A stretch of 64,000 bases of DNA, taken from contig NZ_AP019797.1 in NCBI RefSeq assembly GCF_009936275.1, positions 3,083,890 through 3,147,889 on the forward strand, read 5' to 3'. The position numbers and the translations under genes were made by a program. The notes beneath the pieces were generated by a model. That model was not told where the DNA came from and did not search any database. It saw nothing but the letters and a program-made list of their open reading frames with translations. Source of the stretch: Rhodothermus marinus. GTDB taxonomy: Bacteria; Bacteroidota; Rhodothermia; Rhodothermales; Rhodothermaceae. Positions 18,865-27,128 of the stretch are shown one piece after another. How positions within the stretch are numbered: position 1 is the stretch's first letter; the number at the start of each line of letters is the position of its first letter.

Positions 18865-18927
18865 CGACGTTTCAGTTGGTTGCGGAACGTCTGTCAAGAT
18901 ACATCCGGAATCGCCTGCTTTTGTCAA

Positions 18928-20088
18928 CTACCCACGACTGAAGTCGTGGGCTTGTAGCTGCCCTCTGTCCCATTTCGATATCTGACTATGCAGAACCGTC
19001 AGGACATTTGCGGGCGCTACTTCGGGGTGGTTGACGGCACCCCCGAGCGCAATGTTAATTGCGCCAACCACATCGGCGTTGGCTTCCAGCCCGCACAGGC
19101 GACAGACAAACTTGCTCTGGCTCTTGCGGTTGGCTCTCTCCACGTGCCCGCAGACCGGGCATCGCTGAGAGGTGTAGCGGGGATCAATCAGCTCGAAGGG
19201 CACCCCGGCAAGGGCGCACTTGTACGCGATTTTAATGCGCAAATCATAGAACGCCCAGCGGTGGATTCTTCTGCGCTGCGATTTTCGAACGCGCACACTT
19301 TTACGAATGCCGCTGAGGTCTTCGAGCCGGACACCCTTACCCTCGGCGATAGCCCGGTCTACGATACGGCGACTGATGGTGTGGTTGATCGACTCCTGGA
19401 AGCGCCGCTCCCTTCCCGAGAGCCGTTTCAGCACGCGCTTTGCGCCCCTCGTGCCTTTTCGCTGGAGGGAGCGGCGGGTTCTTTCATACCGAGCACGGAC
19501 CCGCTCTATCTGGTCGCCGCTGAACACCGTGCCGTCATCCAGCGTGGCAATGTTGACGATTCCAAGGTCGACGCCAATCCACCCGTGCTCATCTTCAGGT
19601 GGGGGCGTCTCTACGTTAATGTGGATACCGATGTAGTAGTCTCCTTGCCGCGTCTTCCAGACCACGGCGCTTGTTGGCTTTCTACTGCTGAGAAGCCGCT
19701 TCTGATAAGCTCCAACTGCAATCGGAACGCGAATCCGTCCCTGTACTGTGGAGAGGCTGACCGTCCAGTCGGCTTCTCGGAAGGAGAAGATGCGGGCGTC
19801 GTAGTCGATGCTTGTCGGGCGTACTGTACTGCACTGGCGCTTCTTGACTTTGAGAATGCCTGCTGCTCGGGCAATGGCACGGACGGCAAGGTTGGCTGTA
19901 AGACCATGCCTTGCTCTGAGGTCGCTGTAGCAGACGCGGTGGATGCGAATGTTCGACGCGGTATTCAGTCTTCGACCGACGGCGATTGCATCGTTGCACG
20001 CGGCGGCAAACGCTCGCATGGTGGTGTCAAGTGCCTCTCGCTGCTCCTTAGAGAGGACCAGCTTGCATTTGACCGTGAGCGTCTGCAT
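18928..20088 (-). CDS. tnpB: TnpB RNA-guided nuclease of an IS605-group element
   Basis: A 386-residue TnpB, the family of RNA-guided DNA nucleases ancestral to Cas12. The RuvC triad is complete: Asp174 in GVDLG, Glu256 in LEDLSG and Asp339 in NADVVGA. A zinc ribbon uses Cys310, Cys313, Cys329 and Cys332. The N-terminal half (1-160) matches the wedge/REC region. The Met at 20088 is preferred over 20190 because it gives the standard MQTLTVKCKL start. The last codons overlap the right-end hairpin, as expected when the guide RNA arises from the 3' end. Confidence 0.9.
   Translation of the reverse strand: MQTLTVKCKLVLSKEQREALDTTMRAFAAACNDAIAVGRRLNTASNIRIHRVCYSDLRARHGLTANLAVRAIARAAGILKVKKRQCSTVRPTSIDYDARIFSFREADWTVSLSTVQGRIRVPIAVGAYQKRLLSSRKPTSAVVWKTRQGDYYIGIHINVETPPPEDEHGWIGVDLGIVNIATLDDGTVFSGDQIERVRARYERTRRSLQRKGTRGAKRVLKRLSGRERRFQESINHTISRRIVDRAIAEGKGVRLEDLSGIRKSVRVRKSQRRRIHRWAFYDLRIKIAYKCALAGVPFELIDPRYTSQRCPVCGHVERANRKSQSKFVCRLCGLEANADVVGAINIALGGAVNHPEVAPANVLTVLHSQISKWDRGQLQAHDFSRG
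18933..18952 (-). repeat. Right-end hairpin of the TnpB element
   Basis: A perfect 8-bp stem with a TGAA loop overlapping the last tnpB codons. In IS605-group elements this end supplies the scaffold of the guide RNA, and the flank just beyond it becomes the guide. Confidence 0.75.
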
Positions 20089-20210
20089 GGCGGCAAACGT
20101 TTGTGGGAAGGTATTATGCGCCGGTGTCAACAGTATGTCATGGGTGTGGGGCAATTTATCCCGTGTTGTGGGTTTCCCCGCCTGAATCATCGCAATGATT
20201 TGATTCCGAA

Positions 20211-20248
20211 GGCGGCTCCTCCCACGGCTTCAGCCGTGGGTTTCCGCC
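20211..20248 (-). repeat. Left-end hairpin of the TnpB element
   Basis: A perfect 8-bp stem CCCACGGC/GCCGTGGG with a TTCA loop, extended by GGCGG/CCGCC arms at 20211-20215 and 20244-20248. A TTGAAT just outside (minus strand, 20257-20262) is a candidate target-adjacent motif. This is inferred, not proved. Confidence 0.7.
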
Positions 20249-20273
20249 GCTCTGAATTCAAAACACTACCGTC

Positions 20274-22253
20274 ATGAAACCGGGTACGCTTGTCGAATAT
20301 CTTGAGGATGACCGGCCGCAATTCGCGCTGGTGCTGGAGTCGCGCGACGGCTCGGTGCAGGCGCTGACGCCCACCGGACGCCGCATCCGGCTGCCGGTTC
20401 GCCGCATTGCTATTCGCCACGAACGCACCGCCACGGCCGAAGCGCTGGCCGAGGTGGTACAGGCGCTGGAAGCTCAGATCGACGCGCTGCAGGCGGAGAT
20501 CGACCTGGCCCTGCTCTGGGAGACCGCCCGCGAAGAAGGCGAGGCGTTCGACCTGGAAGCCCTGGCCCGGCTCTACTTCGGCGAGGCCGGGTCGCTGGAA
20601 CAGGCGGCGCTGCTGCGGGCGCTCTTAAGCGATACCCTGTACTTCGGCCGCCGGGGCCTGACCTTCGTTCCGCGCACGCCCGAGCAGGTGGAAGCCCTGC
20701 AGACGGCGGAGCGCTGCCGCCGGGAACGTGAGGCCGAACGCCGGGCGCTGCGCGCACAGCTCGAACAACTGCTCGACGCCGAGGCCGACGAGCTGTCCGA
20801 GGCGCCGGCCGCGCTGCTGGGCGCGCTCGAAGCCTACCTGCGTCAGAAGCAGCGCTCCGAAACCACCGAGGTGCTGGCCGAAGTGGCCCGTGACCGGGGC
20901 ATGACCACCCGCGAGGCCGCCCTGGAGATCCTGCTGCGTGCGGGTCGCATCGATGCCTCCATCGATACGTTCGCGCTGCTGGCCGGCATCGAACCGACCT
21001 TCCCGCCCGAAGTGCTGGCCGCCGCCGAAGCGCTCGTGCCCTTCGAACCGGCCGGCGAGCGCACCGACTTTACGCACCTGCCCGCCTTCCACATCGACGA
21101 CGCTTCCACGCGCGAGATCGACGATGCCTTCACCGTCGAACCACTGGCCGAGGGCGGCTGGCGCATCGGGATTCATCTGGCCGACGTGCCCCATTTCGTC
21201 GCGCCGGACGACGTGCTCGACCAGGAAGCCCGGCGCCGGGGCCTGACCCGCTACCTGCCCACCGGCTCCATTCCCATGCTGCCCGAGCGCCTGAGCCACG
21301 ACCTGGCCAGCCTTCGTCCCGACGCAATCCGCCCCACGCTGAGCGTGGTGGTGACCGTGGACGCCTCGGAGCAGATCCGGGACGTGCAGCTCGTGCGTGG
21401 ACAGATCCGCGTGGCGCATGGGTTCACCTACGAAACGGCCGATGCGGTGCTGTCCGGTGAAACGCCGCACGAGCTGGCCGAGGCGCTGCAGGTGCTGGCC
21501 CGCCTGAGCCAGACGCTGACCGAAGCCCGGCTGGCGCGCGGCGCGCTGCTGATCCGGCGACCCGAGCTCAAAGTGCAGGTGGACGGCGACACGATCACGC
21601 TCAAGGTGATCGATCCCGACACACCCGCCCGACGCATGGTCAGCGAATGGATGATCCTGGCCAATGCCGAGGCGGCCCGGTGGGCGGCCGAAAACGAGCT
21701 GCCCATGATCTACCGCGTGCAGGATCCGCCCGACGATCCCGAGTTGCAGGGACGCAAGCTGGACTACGACCCCGTGCTGCTGGCCAGCCGGTTGCGCGGG
21801 CTGCGCCGCACACGCTTTTCCACGCACCCCCAGCCTCATGCCGGACTCGGTCTGGAGGCCTACGTGCAGATCACCTCGCCGATCCGGCGCTATGCCGACC
21901 TGGCCCTGCAGCGTCAGATCGTGGCTGCGCTGGCCGACGCGCCGCTCCCGTACGACACCACCCGGCTGTTCGAAGTGCTGGCCACCGCCGAGGCGGCCGA
22001 ACGCGAGGCCCGGGCGCTGGAACAGCAGGCCACCCGCTACTGGGCGCTGGTCTGGCTCGAACGCCACGCGGAGCAGACCTTCGAGGCGATCGTCGTGGCC
22101 CGTCGCCCGGCCGGCTATCTTGTCGAGCTGCAGCCCTACGGCCTGCGCGGCCTGCTGGCCACGGCCGATGCGCTGACGCCCGGCGACCGTGTCGCCGTAC
22201 GTCCCGAAGCGATCGATCCCCGCCGCGGCCGCCTCCGCCTGCAACGGGCCTGA
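20274..22253 (+). CDS. RNase II/RNB-domain exoribonuclease
   Basis: A 659-residue protein of the RNase II/RNase R superfamily, which degrades RNA 3' to 5'. The N-terminal 250 residues are helical and unlike the cold-shock domains of RNase R. The RNB catalytic core runs from about 262 to 590 and contains the acidic cluster IDDASTREIDDAF with its catalytic Asp residues, and the ITSPIRRYADLALQRQI motif. The last ~55 residues look like a short S1-type beta barrel. The start lies 24 bases from the mobile element's edge. The shorter form resembles bacterial and plant RNB proteins of uncertain role. Confidence 0.88.
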   Translation: MKPGTLVEYLEDDRPQFALVLESRDGSVQALTPTGRRIRLPVRRIAIRHERTATAEALAEVVQALEAQIDALQAEIDLALLWETAREEGEAFDLEALARLYFGEAGSLEQAALLRALLSDTLYFGRRGLTFVPRTPEQVEALQTAERCRREREAERRALRAQLEQLLDAEADELSEAPAALLGALEAYLRQKQRSETTEVLAEVARDRGMTTREAALEILLRAGRIDASIDTFALLAGIEPTFPPEVLAAAEALVPFEPAGERTDFTHLPAFHIDDASTREIDDAFTVEPLAEGGWRIGIHLADVPHFVAPDDVLDQEARRRGLTRYLPTGSIPMLPERLSHDLASLRPDAIRPTLSVVVTVDASEQIRDVQLVRGQIRVAHGFTYETADAVLSGETPHELAEALQVLARLSQTLTEARLARGALLIRRPELKVQVDGDTITLKVIDPDTPARRMVSEWMILANAEAARWAAENELPMIYRVQDPPDDPELQGRKLDYDPVLLASRLRGLRRTRFSTHPQPHAGLGLEAYVQITSPIRRYADLALQRQIVAALADAPLPYDTTRLFEVLATAEAAEREARALEQQATRYWALVWLERHAEQTFEAIVVARRPAGYLVELQPYGLRGLLATADALTPGDRVAVRPEAIDPRRGRLRLQRA

Positions 22254-22260
22254 TTTTCGT

Positions 22261-22479
22261 TCAGGCGCTGCGCTTCCACAGCCACCATCCCAGCCCGGCC
22301 TCCAGAGCAGCGCCAAGGCGAAGGAGCCATTCGGGCCAGCGGAGCAGACCGTCCAGCACCGGCCGGTACCAGGCGGGCATCCACCGACGCTGCCAGCGCA
22401 AAAAACCGGGGCCCCAGACGACGGTAATCAGCCCGTCGGCCAGCAGCAACACCGCAACAAGTCGGCGCACCATCGACAT
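22261..22479 (-). CDS. Small hypothetical membrane protein
   Basis: A 72-residue ORF with two hydrophobic segments (about 5-24 and 50-68) separated by a Trp/Arg-rich loop. Codon positions show the high third-base GC of its neighbours and its stop falls 7 bases from the convergent RNase gene, which supports it as real. I do not recognise a family. Confidence 0.5.
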   Translation of the reverse strand: MSMVRRLVAVLLLADGLITVVWGPGFLRWQRRWMPAWYRPVLDGLLRWPEWLLRLGAALEAGLGWWLWKRSA

Positions 22480-22497
22480 GGCTCAAACCCATCGCGT

Positions 22498-22848
22498 TCA
22501 CTCCCGGGCGAATCGTACGCCTGCTTCGCTGACCACGACAAATTGATCGGTCAGTCGTTCCCCGTAACGCTGGAGCAAACGTTGCAGTACTGCAATCTTT
22601 GTTACCGATCGCTCATCTTCCAATCTCAGAAGCACAACGCCTCGATGGGGATGTCGCTCGCGATAAATCTTTTCCCCAAAGTGCTTATCGTTCGTAATCA
22701 ATATCCAGTTCTCGGCAAATGCTTTCTGAAGAAGCGTCTCATCATCCACCCCGCGCGCCTCGTCATACACAGAAAATCCCTCATATCCCTGCGCACGCAA
22801 CCACTTCGCTACAGCAGGACCGGTACATTCATCCACCATGAAGCGCAT
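22498..22848 (-). CDS. DUF5615 PIN-like toxin
   Basis: A 116-residue protein of the DUF5615/PIN-like family. The pattern fits: an N-terminal Asp-Glu (MRFMVDE), VDDETLLQKAFAENWILITNDKHFGE in the middle and a LR..D segment, giving a conserved acidic core. It starts directly after the stop of a DUF433 gene with no gap, the usual toxin-antitoxin arrangement. Nuclease activity is inferred from the fold. Confidence 0.85.
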   Translation of the reverse strand: MRFMVDECTGPAVAKWLRAQGYEGFSVYDEARGVDDETLLQKAFAENWILITNDKHFGEKIYRERHPHRGVVLLRLEDERSVTKIAVLQRLLQRYGERLTDQFVVVSEAGVRFARE

Positions 22849-23097
22849 CTACTCTTCTGACGCAATCAGTGGCATAAAATCTGTCTTTTCGAGCACTCTG
22901 GTCGCAAACAAGAGACAGGCCTGAATGTCTTCGTGCGTAAGCCCGGAGTACTCCTGAAGAATTTCCTCGACCGTGGCCCCATGCGCCAGCAATTTCAGAA
23001 TATATTCCACCGGCAGCCGCGTCCCCCGAATAACCGGCTTTCCTGCCATTACTTTTGGATCGACAACAATACGCTGCAGCAATTGCGCTTCTTTCAT
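22849..23097 (-). CDS. DUF433 antitoxin
   Basis: An 82-residue DUF433 protein with the family's hallmark VDPKVMAGKPVIRGTRLPVEYIL and a following helix-turn-helix-like segment (GATVEEILQEYSGLTHEDIQACL). Such proteins bind DNA and neutralise DUF5615 partners; here the partner begins at the next base. The 213-base gap upstream (23098-23310) holds only repeat-like sequence. Confidence 0.88.
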   Translation of the reverse strand: MKEAQLLQRIVVDPKVMAGKPVIRGTRLPVEYILKLLAHGATVEEILQEYSGLTHEDIQACLLFATRVLEKTDFMPLIASEE

Positions 23098-23236
23098 GAG
23101 GCGTCACAGTTTGCATGCCCATTCTTCCCGGCGATACACCGGGCTACCGGTAGCGTTACTACAGGTTCCATGAGCCTTACCCCAAACGCGTTCGAGATGC
23201 AGATGCAGCAGCAAAGGTACGAGCGCGCTCGTGGTC

Positions 23237-23305
23237 AGGCGCAAGGCACCAACAGGGACGCCACTTCGCTTACGCTCCGTAGCGCACTACAAGCAGGTGC
23301 GCACT
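23237..23305. repeat. Repeat-like non-coding segment
   Basis: A short non-coding stretch between the DUF433 gene and trmB that carries CAGGCGCAAGGCACC, GACGCCACTTCGCTTACG and CTACAAGCAGGTGCG. These parts echo the module seen near 16850-16950 and 27365-27415, the last one in reverse orientation. The similarity is partial and judged by eye. Confidence 0.4.
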
Positions 23306-23310
23306 TAATT

Positions 23311-24255
23311 TCAGAAAAACGCTTCGGCCAGACGCATGCCCTGCGCTTCCAGCCATTCGGTCAGGCACCGGATCGCCTCGCGCGTGCCTCGCGTCGAGAG
23401 CGGAAGGCCGAACGGAAGCACGCGCACGAGCACCTTTCCATCCTTCGGACGCGCTTCGACCAGCACTTCCTGCGTCAGGTCCTCCTCTTCAATTCGCACC
23501 AGAAACAGCAACCCGGTGCCGTCAAGCGTCCGGTAGGCTTCGAGCACGATCACGTGACCGCCTCGGAAAGCGTGGACCAGTTTCTCGAAGCGTTCCAGTT
23601 CGGGGAGCGTCCCTTCCAGCAGTGCGTGGTGCATGACGTCGTAGCGTTCGATGGACGGAGGAAACGGATCGGAAGCCTCGGCCTGCTTCGTAAAGACGGC
23701 GTGGTAAATGGGTTTCTGCTGGGCCTGCCACTTACGCGCGTACTTGGTCTGGCGCGTCTCCGGCGGCGGCTCGGTCACTTCGATCCGATACAGCCCGGTC
23801 TTTTCGGCCTCTTCCAGCGCGAAAGAAAAATACGGCGCGTCGTCGGTGGTCAGCCGAAGCGCCCCGCCGTCGGCCAGTCGGGTGGAAAGTAGCTCGAAAA
23901 ACGGCGCCTGCAACAGCCGCCGCTCCTGGTGGCGCTTTTTGGGCCAGGGATCCGGGAAGTTCACGTACACCAGCGACAGGCTGCGCTGCGGCAACACGTT
24001 ACGCACCAGAAAGCGGGCCTGGCCCAGATAGAGCCGCACGTTGGTCAGACCGGCCCGGCGCACCCGCCCGAACGCCCGCCGCATCGAGCCCGGCGAAATC
24101 TCCACGCCCAGCACGTTCCAGTCCGGGTGACGCGCCGCCCAGTCCGTCAGAAAGCCGCCGTCGCCGAAGCCGATCTCCAGCATCAGCGGCGCCTCGCGGC
24201 CGAAGAGCTGCGCGGGCGGCGTCGGGAAGGTGAACTGTCCGGTACGCAATATCAT
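23311..24255 (-). CDS. trmB: tRNA (guanine-46-N7)-methyltransferase with C-terminal extension
   Basis: A SAM-dependent enzyme that makes m7G at position 46 of the tRNA variable loop. The SAM-binding motif is LEIGFGDGGFL (26-36) and the family signature is PDPWPKKRH (101-109), followed by TDD and the RQTKYARKW substrate loop. The catalytic domain ends near residue 205. About 100 further residues form an extra alpha/beta domain not found in typical TrmB of 210-240 residues. The start ATG at 24255 gives a short N-terminus. Confidence 0.9.
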   Translation of the reverse strand: MILRTGQFTFPTPPAQLFGREAPLMLEIGFGDGGFLTDWAARHPDWNVLGVEISPGSMRRAFGRVRRAGLTNVRLYLGQARFLVRNVLPQRSLSLVYVNFPDPWPKKRHQERRLLQAPFFELLSTRLADGGALRLTTDDAPYFSFALEEAEKTGLYRIEVTEPPPETRQTKYARKWQAQQKPIYHAVFTKQAEASDPFPPSIERYDVMHHALLEGTLPELERFEKLVHAFRGGHVIVLEAYRTLDGTGLLFLVRIEEEDLTQEVLVEARPKDGKVLVRVLPFGLPLSTRGTREAIRCLTEWLEAQGMRLAEAFF

Positions 24256-24379
24256 GAGCAGGCCGTTCGTTCAAAACCCTGGCAAACCGGATCGCCTGTC
24301 CGGGGCGTACGTTATAGCCAGAAGCGGCGGGGGGTTTCCCTCATCCGCCGTTTTTTGCAGGGATTGAACCAAGCAGCGC

Positions 24380-25945
24380 ATGCACATGCCGGGAAAACCA
24401 CGCATTCTCTGGGCCGACGACGAGATCGAACTGCTTCGGCCGCACATTCTGTTTCTGGAAACGAAGGGCTATGAGGTGACCAGCGTCACGAACGGCGCCG
24501 ACGCCGTCGAGCAGGTGCGCCGCCAGCACTTCGACGTGGTGCTGCTCGACGAGCAGATGCCGGGCATGGGTGGTCTGGAGACGCTCTCCGAAATCAAGGC
24601 GATCGCGCCGGAGCTGCCCGTGGTGCTCGTCACCAAGAGCGAAGAAGAGCATCTCATGGAAGAAGCGCTGGGCCGCCAGATCAGCGACTACCTGACCAAA
24701 CCCGTCAACCCGAGCCAGATCCTGCTCACCTGCAAGCGCCTGCTCGAACAACCCCGCATCCGAAGCGAAAAAGTCTCGCAGGAATACCTGCAGGCCTTTG
24801 CCCGCATTGCGGCTGCGTTGCAGGGGCCGCTCTCGCCCGATGAATGGGTGGACCTGTACCGCCGGCTCACCCGCTTCGATCTGGAGCTGGAAGGCGACGA
24901 AGGCGCCCGCCAGATTCTGGAAGACCAGTTCCGCGAGGCCAACCGGGTCTTCGGACGTTACATCGAGGACGTATACCCCGACTGGCTGGCGTCGCAACCC
25001 GACAAAGACCGGCCCGTACTCTCGCACGAGGTGCTGCCCCGCTTCGTGCTGCCGGCACTCGACGAAGGACGGCCCGTGCTGTTTTTCGTCATCGACTGCA
25101 TGCGCTTCGACCAGTGGCTGGAGTTCGAACGACTGCTGGCGCCGCTGTTCGACCTGGAGCTGCACTTCCACTTTTCGCTGCTGCCCACAGCCACGCCGTA
25201 CGCCCGCAACGCAATCTTCAGCGGGCTGCTGCCGCGTGATCTGGCCCGGCGTTACCCGGACGCCTGGTCCGAGGCCGAAGAAGGCGAAAGCAGCCGCAAC
25301 CGCAACGAAGAGACGTTCCTGCACGACTTCTTCGAGCGGCGCCGCCTGCGCGCGCGCATCCGCTACGAAAAGCTCATCGGCGCCGCCGACGGCCGCGCCT
25401 TCGCCCGCCAGGTGAACGACTTCCTGCAGCACGACCTGAGCGCCATCGTCGTGAACTTCGTCGACATTCTGGCGCACAGCCGCTCCGACTCGGACGTGCT
25501 TAAAGAGATTGCTCCGGACGAGCGCGCTTACCGGGCACTGACGCGCACCTGGTTCGAGCATTCCTGGCTCTACCAGGCTTTTCAGGAGCTGGCCCGCCAG
25601 CGCTGCACGATCATCCTGACGACCGACCACGGCGCCATCCGCTGCCTGCACCCCACGAAAGTACTGGGCGATCGCGAAACCTCGACGGCGCTCCGGTTCA
25701 AGTTCGGCCGCAACCTGCGTGGCGACGAGCGCCACGCCATCCTCGTGCGCGACCCGCTGCCCTTCGGTCTGCCGCGAAGCAGCGTGACGACCACCTACCT
25801 GCTCGCCAAAGAAGACTACTACTTCGTCTATCCGACGAATTACCACCACTACGTGAACCTGTACCGCGACACGTTCCAGCATGGCGGCGTGTCGCTGCAG
25901 GAGATGATCGTGCCGATCGTTACCCTGCGTCCCCGGACCTTATGA
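24380..25945 (+). CDS. porX: PorX-type response regulator with PglZ phosphatase-like domain
   Basis: PorX controls the type IX secretion system in Bacteroidetes, usually with the sensor kinase PorY. The receiver domain (residues 6-125) has acidic Asp13/Asp14, phospho-acceptor Asp57 (VVLLDEQMPGMGG), Thr85 and Lys107 (LTKPV). The PglZ/alkaline-phosphatase-like domain (about 200-515) shows FFVIDCMRFDQW, PTATPYARNA, FVDILAHSRSD and TTDHG, matching zinc-binding residues. The stop overlaps tsaE by 4 bases. Met3 at 24386 is an alternative start. No other secretion genes are in the window. Confidence 0.9.
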   Translation: MHMPGKPRILWADDEIELLRPHILFLETKGYEVTSVTNGADAVEQVRRQHFDVVLLDEQMPGMGGLETLSEIKAIAPELPVVLVTKSEEEHLMEEALGRQISDYLTKPVNPSQILLTCKRLLEQPRIRSEKVSQEYLQAFARIAAALQGPLSPDEWVDLYRRLTRFDLELEGDEGARQILEDQFREANRVFGRYIEDVYPDWLASQPDKDRPVLSHEVLPRFVLPALDEGRPVLFFVIDCMRFDQWLEFERLLAPLFDLELHFHFSLLPTATPYARNAIFSGLLPRDLARRYPDAWSEAEEGESSRNRNEETFLHDFFERRRLRARIRYEKLIGAADGRAFARQVNDFLQHDLSAIVVNFVDILAHSRSDSDVLKEIAPDERAYRALTRTWFEHSWLYQAFQELARQRCTIILTTDHGAIRCLHPTKVLGDRETSTALRFKFGRNLRGDERHAILVRDPLPFGLPRSSVTTTYLLAKEDYYFVYPTNYHHYVNLYRDTFQHGGVSLQEMIVPIVTLRPRTL

Positions 25946-26421
25946 GCACCGCTGCACGGACCGATCTGTTGCCCTGCGAGACGGACAGCCCCGAGGCCAC
26001 GCATGCGCTGGGGCGGCGCCTGGCCGAACACCTCCGGCCGGGCGACGTGGTGGCGCTCTATGGCGACCTGGGCGCGGGCAAAACGCAACTGGTCAAAGGG
26101 ATCGCGGCGGGCCTGGGCATTCCCGACGTGGAGGTCAGCAGCCCCACGTTCACGCTCGTGCACGAGTACCGGGACGGACGGCTGCCGCTCTACCACTTCG
26201 ACGCCTACCGCCTGCGCAACCTGGAAGAGTTCTTCGACCTGGGCTACGAGGAATACTTTTATGGCGACGGCGTGAGCGTCGTCGAATGGGCCGATCGCGT
26301 CGAGCCGTTGCTGCCCCCGCACGCGCTGCGCCTGCGGCTCGAACACCTGGGCGGCGATCGTCGCCGCATCACCTGGCACGAGGCGCCTCCTTCGCCCGAC
26401 GGACGTCAGGCCCGGTTGTAA
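25942..26421 (+). CDS. tsaE: tRNA threonylcarbamoyladenosine biosynthesis ATPase TsaE
   Basis: The ATPase of the TsaBDE complex that forms t6A37 on ANN-decoding tRNAs. The 159 residues contain the P-loop GDLGAGKTQL (about 44-53), SSPTFTLVHEY and YHFDAYRL, and the WADRVEPLLP segment. It is translationally coupled to porX by an ATGA overlap, an arrangement seen in Bacteroidetes. Its end overlaps the convergent gene by 16 bases. Confidence 0.93.
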   Translation: MSTAARTDLLPCETDSPEATHALGRRLAEHLRPGDVVALYGDLGAGKTQLVKGIAAGLGIPDVEVSSPTFTLVHEYRDGRLPLYHFDAYRLRNLEEFFDLGYEEYFYGDGVSVVEWADRVEPLLPPHALRLRLEHLGGDRRRITWHEAPPSPDGRQARL

Positions 26422-27128
26422 ATGACCGGCATCTGCCCTTTCCAGCGGTTCCAGAGCGCCTCTTCGGTGAGCAGCCGGGCCATGAAGTGCGCCACGTTGA
26501 TCCGGCTGGTGGCTCCGGCGTCGAGCAGTGCGCTGCGCGTGGGCGACGGATGCACCTCGTAGGCCGAGACGGCCGCCTCGTCCTGAAGGGCATCCGGACG
26601 CACGGCCACCCACTCGATGAATTCGTCCCGCGGACCGATGCGCGTGCGCAAAAACTCGGCGGCCGCCACGTTGTCCGCATGTGGCGGCAACAGGCCACGC
26701 AACAGTCGCTCCAGCAGCCGGTGCAGGAAAGGCAACGGTTCGTCCAGATCGCGATTGCGGTTGCCCGCCGTGTTCATCAGCGCGAAGCGGACCGGCCGGT
26801 CCGGTCGGTGTCGCCGGACGGCCCGACAGAGTCGCCGCACCGCGTCGGTCACCAGACGTCGCGGCGGTCCGAACATCCCCCGGAAGCTCACCCGATGGCC
26901 CAGGCACGAGGCCACCGCCCCCCACCCTTCCACGTAGGCGGCCAGCTCCGCATCGCTCAACTCCGAAATGCTTCCATAGATCAGCGAAAGGTTCGGCTGC
27001 GTGTCAAGCAGCTCCGAAAGCCTGTCAGGCGTGCGCACGATGGCCCGCACCCGCTCGCCCCGCTCCAACAATTGCTGCACCAGCAACCGCCCCGTGGCGC
27101 CGGTGGCTCCCACCATCAATACCGTCAT
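26406..27128 (-). CDS. NAD(P)-binding atypical SDR protein
   Basis: A 240-residue Rossmann protein of the NmrA/atypical short-chain dehydrogenase type. The nucleotide motif is GATGATGRLL (residues 7-16), followed by VRAIVRTPDRL, with a later NTAGNRNRD stretch. It lacks the YxxxK pair of classical SDRs in an obvious place. The Met at 27128 directly precedes the first beta strand (TVLMVGATG), so it is chosen over the upstream ORF extension. The substrate is unknown. Confidence 0.8.
   Translation of the reverse strand: MTVLMVGATGATGRLLVQQLLERGERVRAIVRTPDRLSELLDTQPNLSLIYGSISELSDAELAAYVEGWGAVASCLGHRVSFRGMFGPPRRLVTDAVRRLCRAVRRHRPDRPVRFALMNTAGNRNRDLDEPLPFLHRLLERLLRGLLPPHADNVAAAEFLRTRIGPRDEFIEWVAVRPDALQDEAAVSAYEVHPSPTRSALLDAGATSRINVAHFMARLLTEEALWNRWKGQMPVIYNRA

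Larger units (their letters stand above)
18926..20250 (-). mobile_element. Stand-alone IS200/IS605-group element (TnpB only, IS1341-like)
   Basis: A single tnpB gene is flanked by two similar hairpins: CCCACGGC/GCCGTGGG at 20221-20240 upstream and CCCACGAC/GTCGTGGG at 18933-18952 at the 3' end, the second overlapping the tnpB stop region. These match the subterminal hairpins of IS200/IS605 left and right ends. No tnpA transposase is present, so movement would need one in trans. Exact ends are inferred. It sits between two divergent genes and its upstream edge is about 24 bases from the RNase gene start. Confidence 0.8.
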
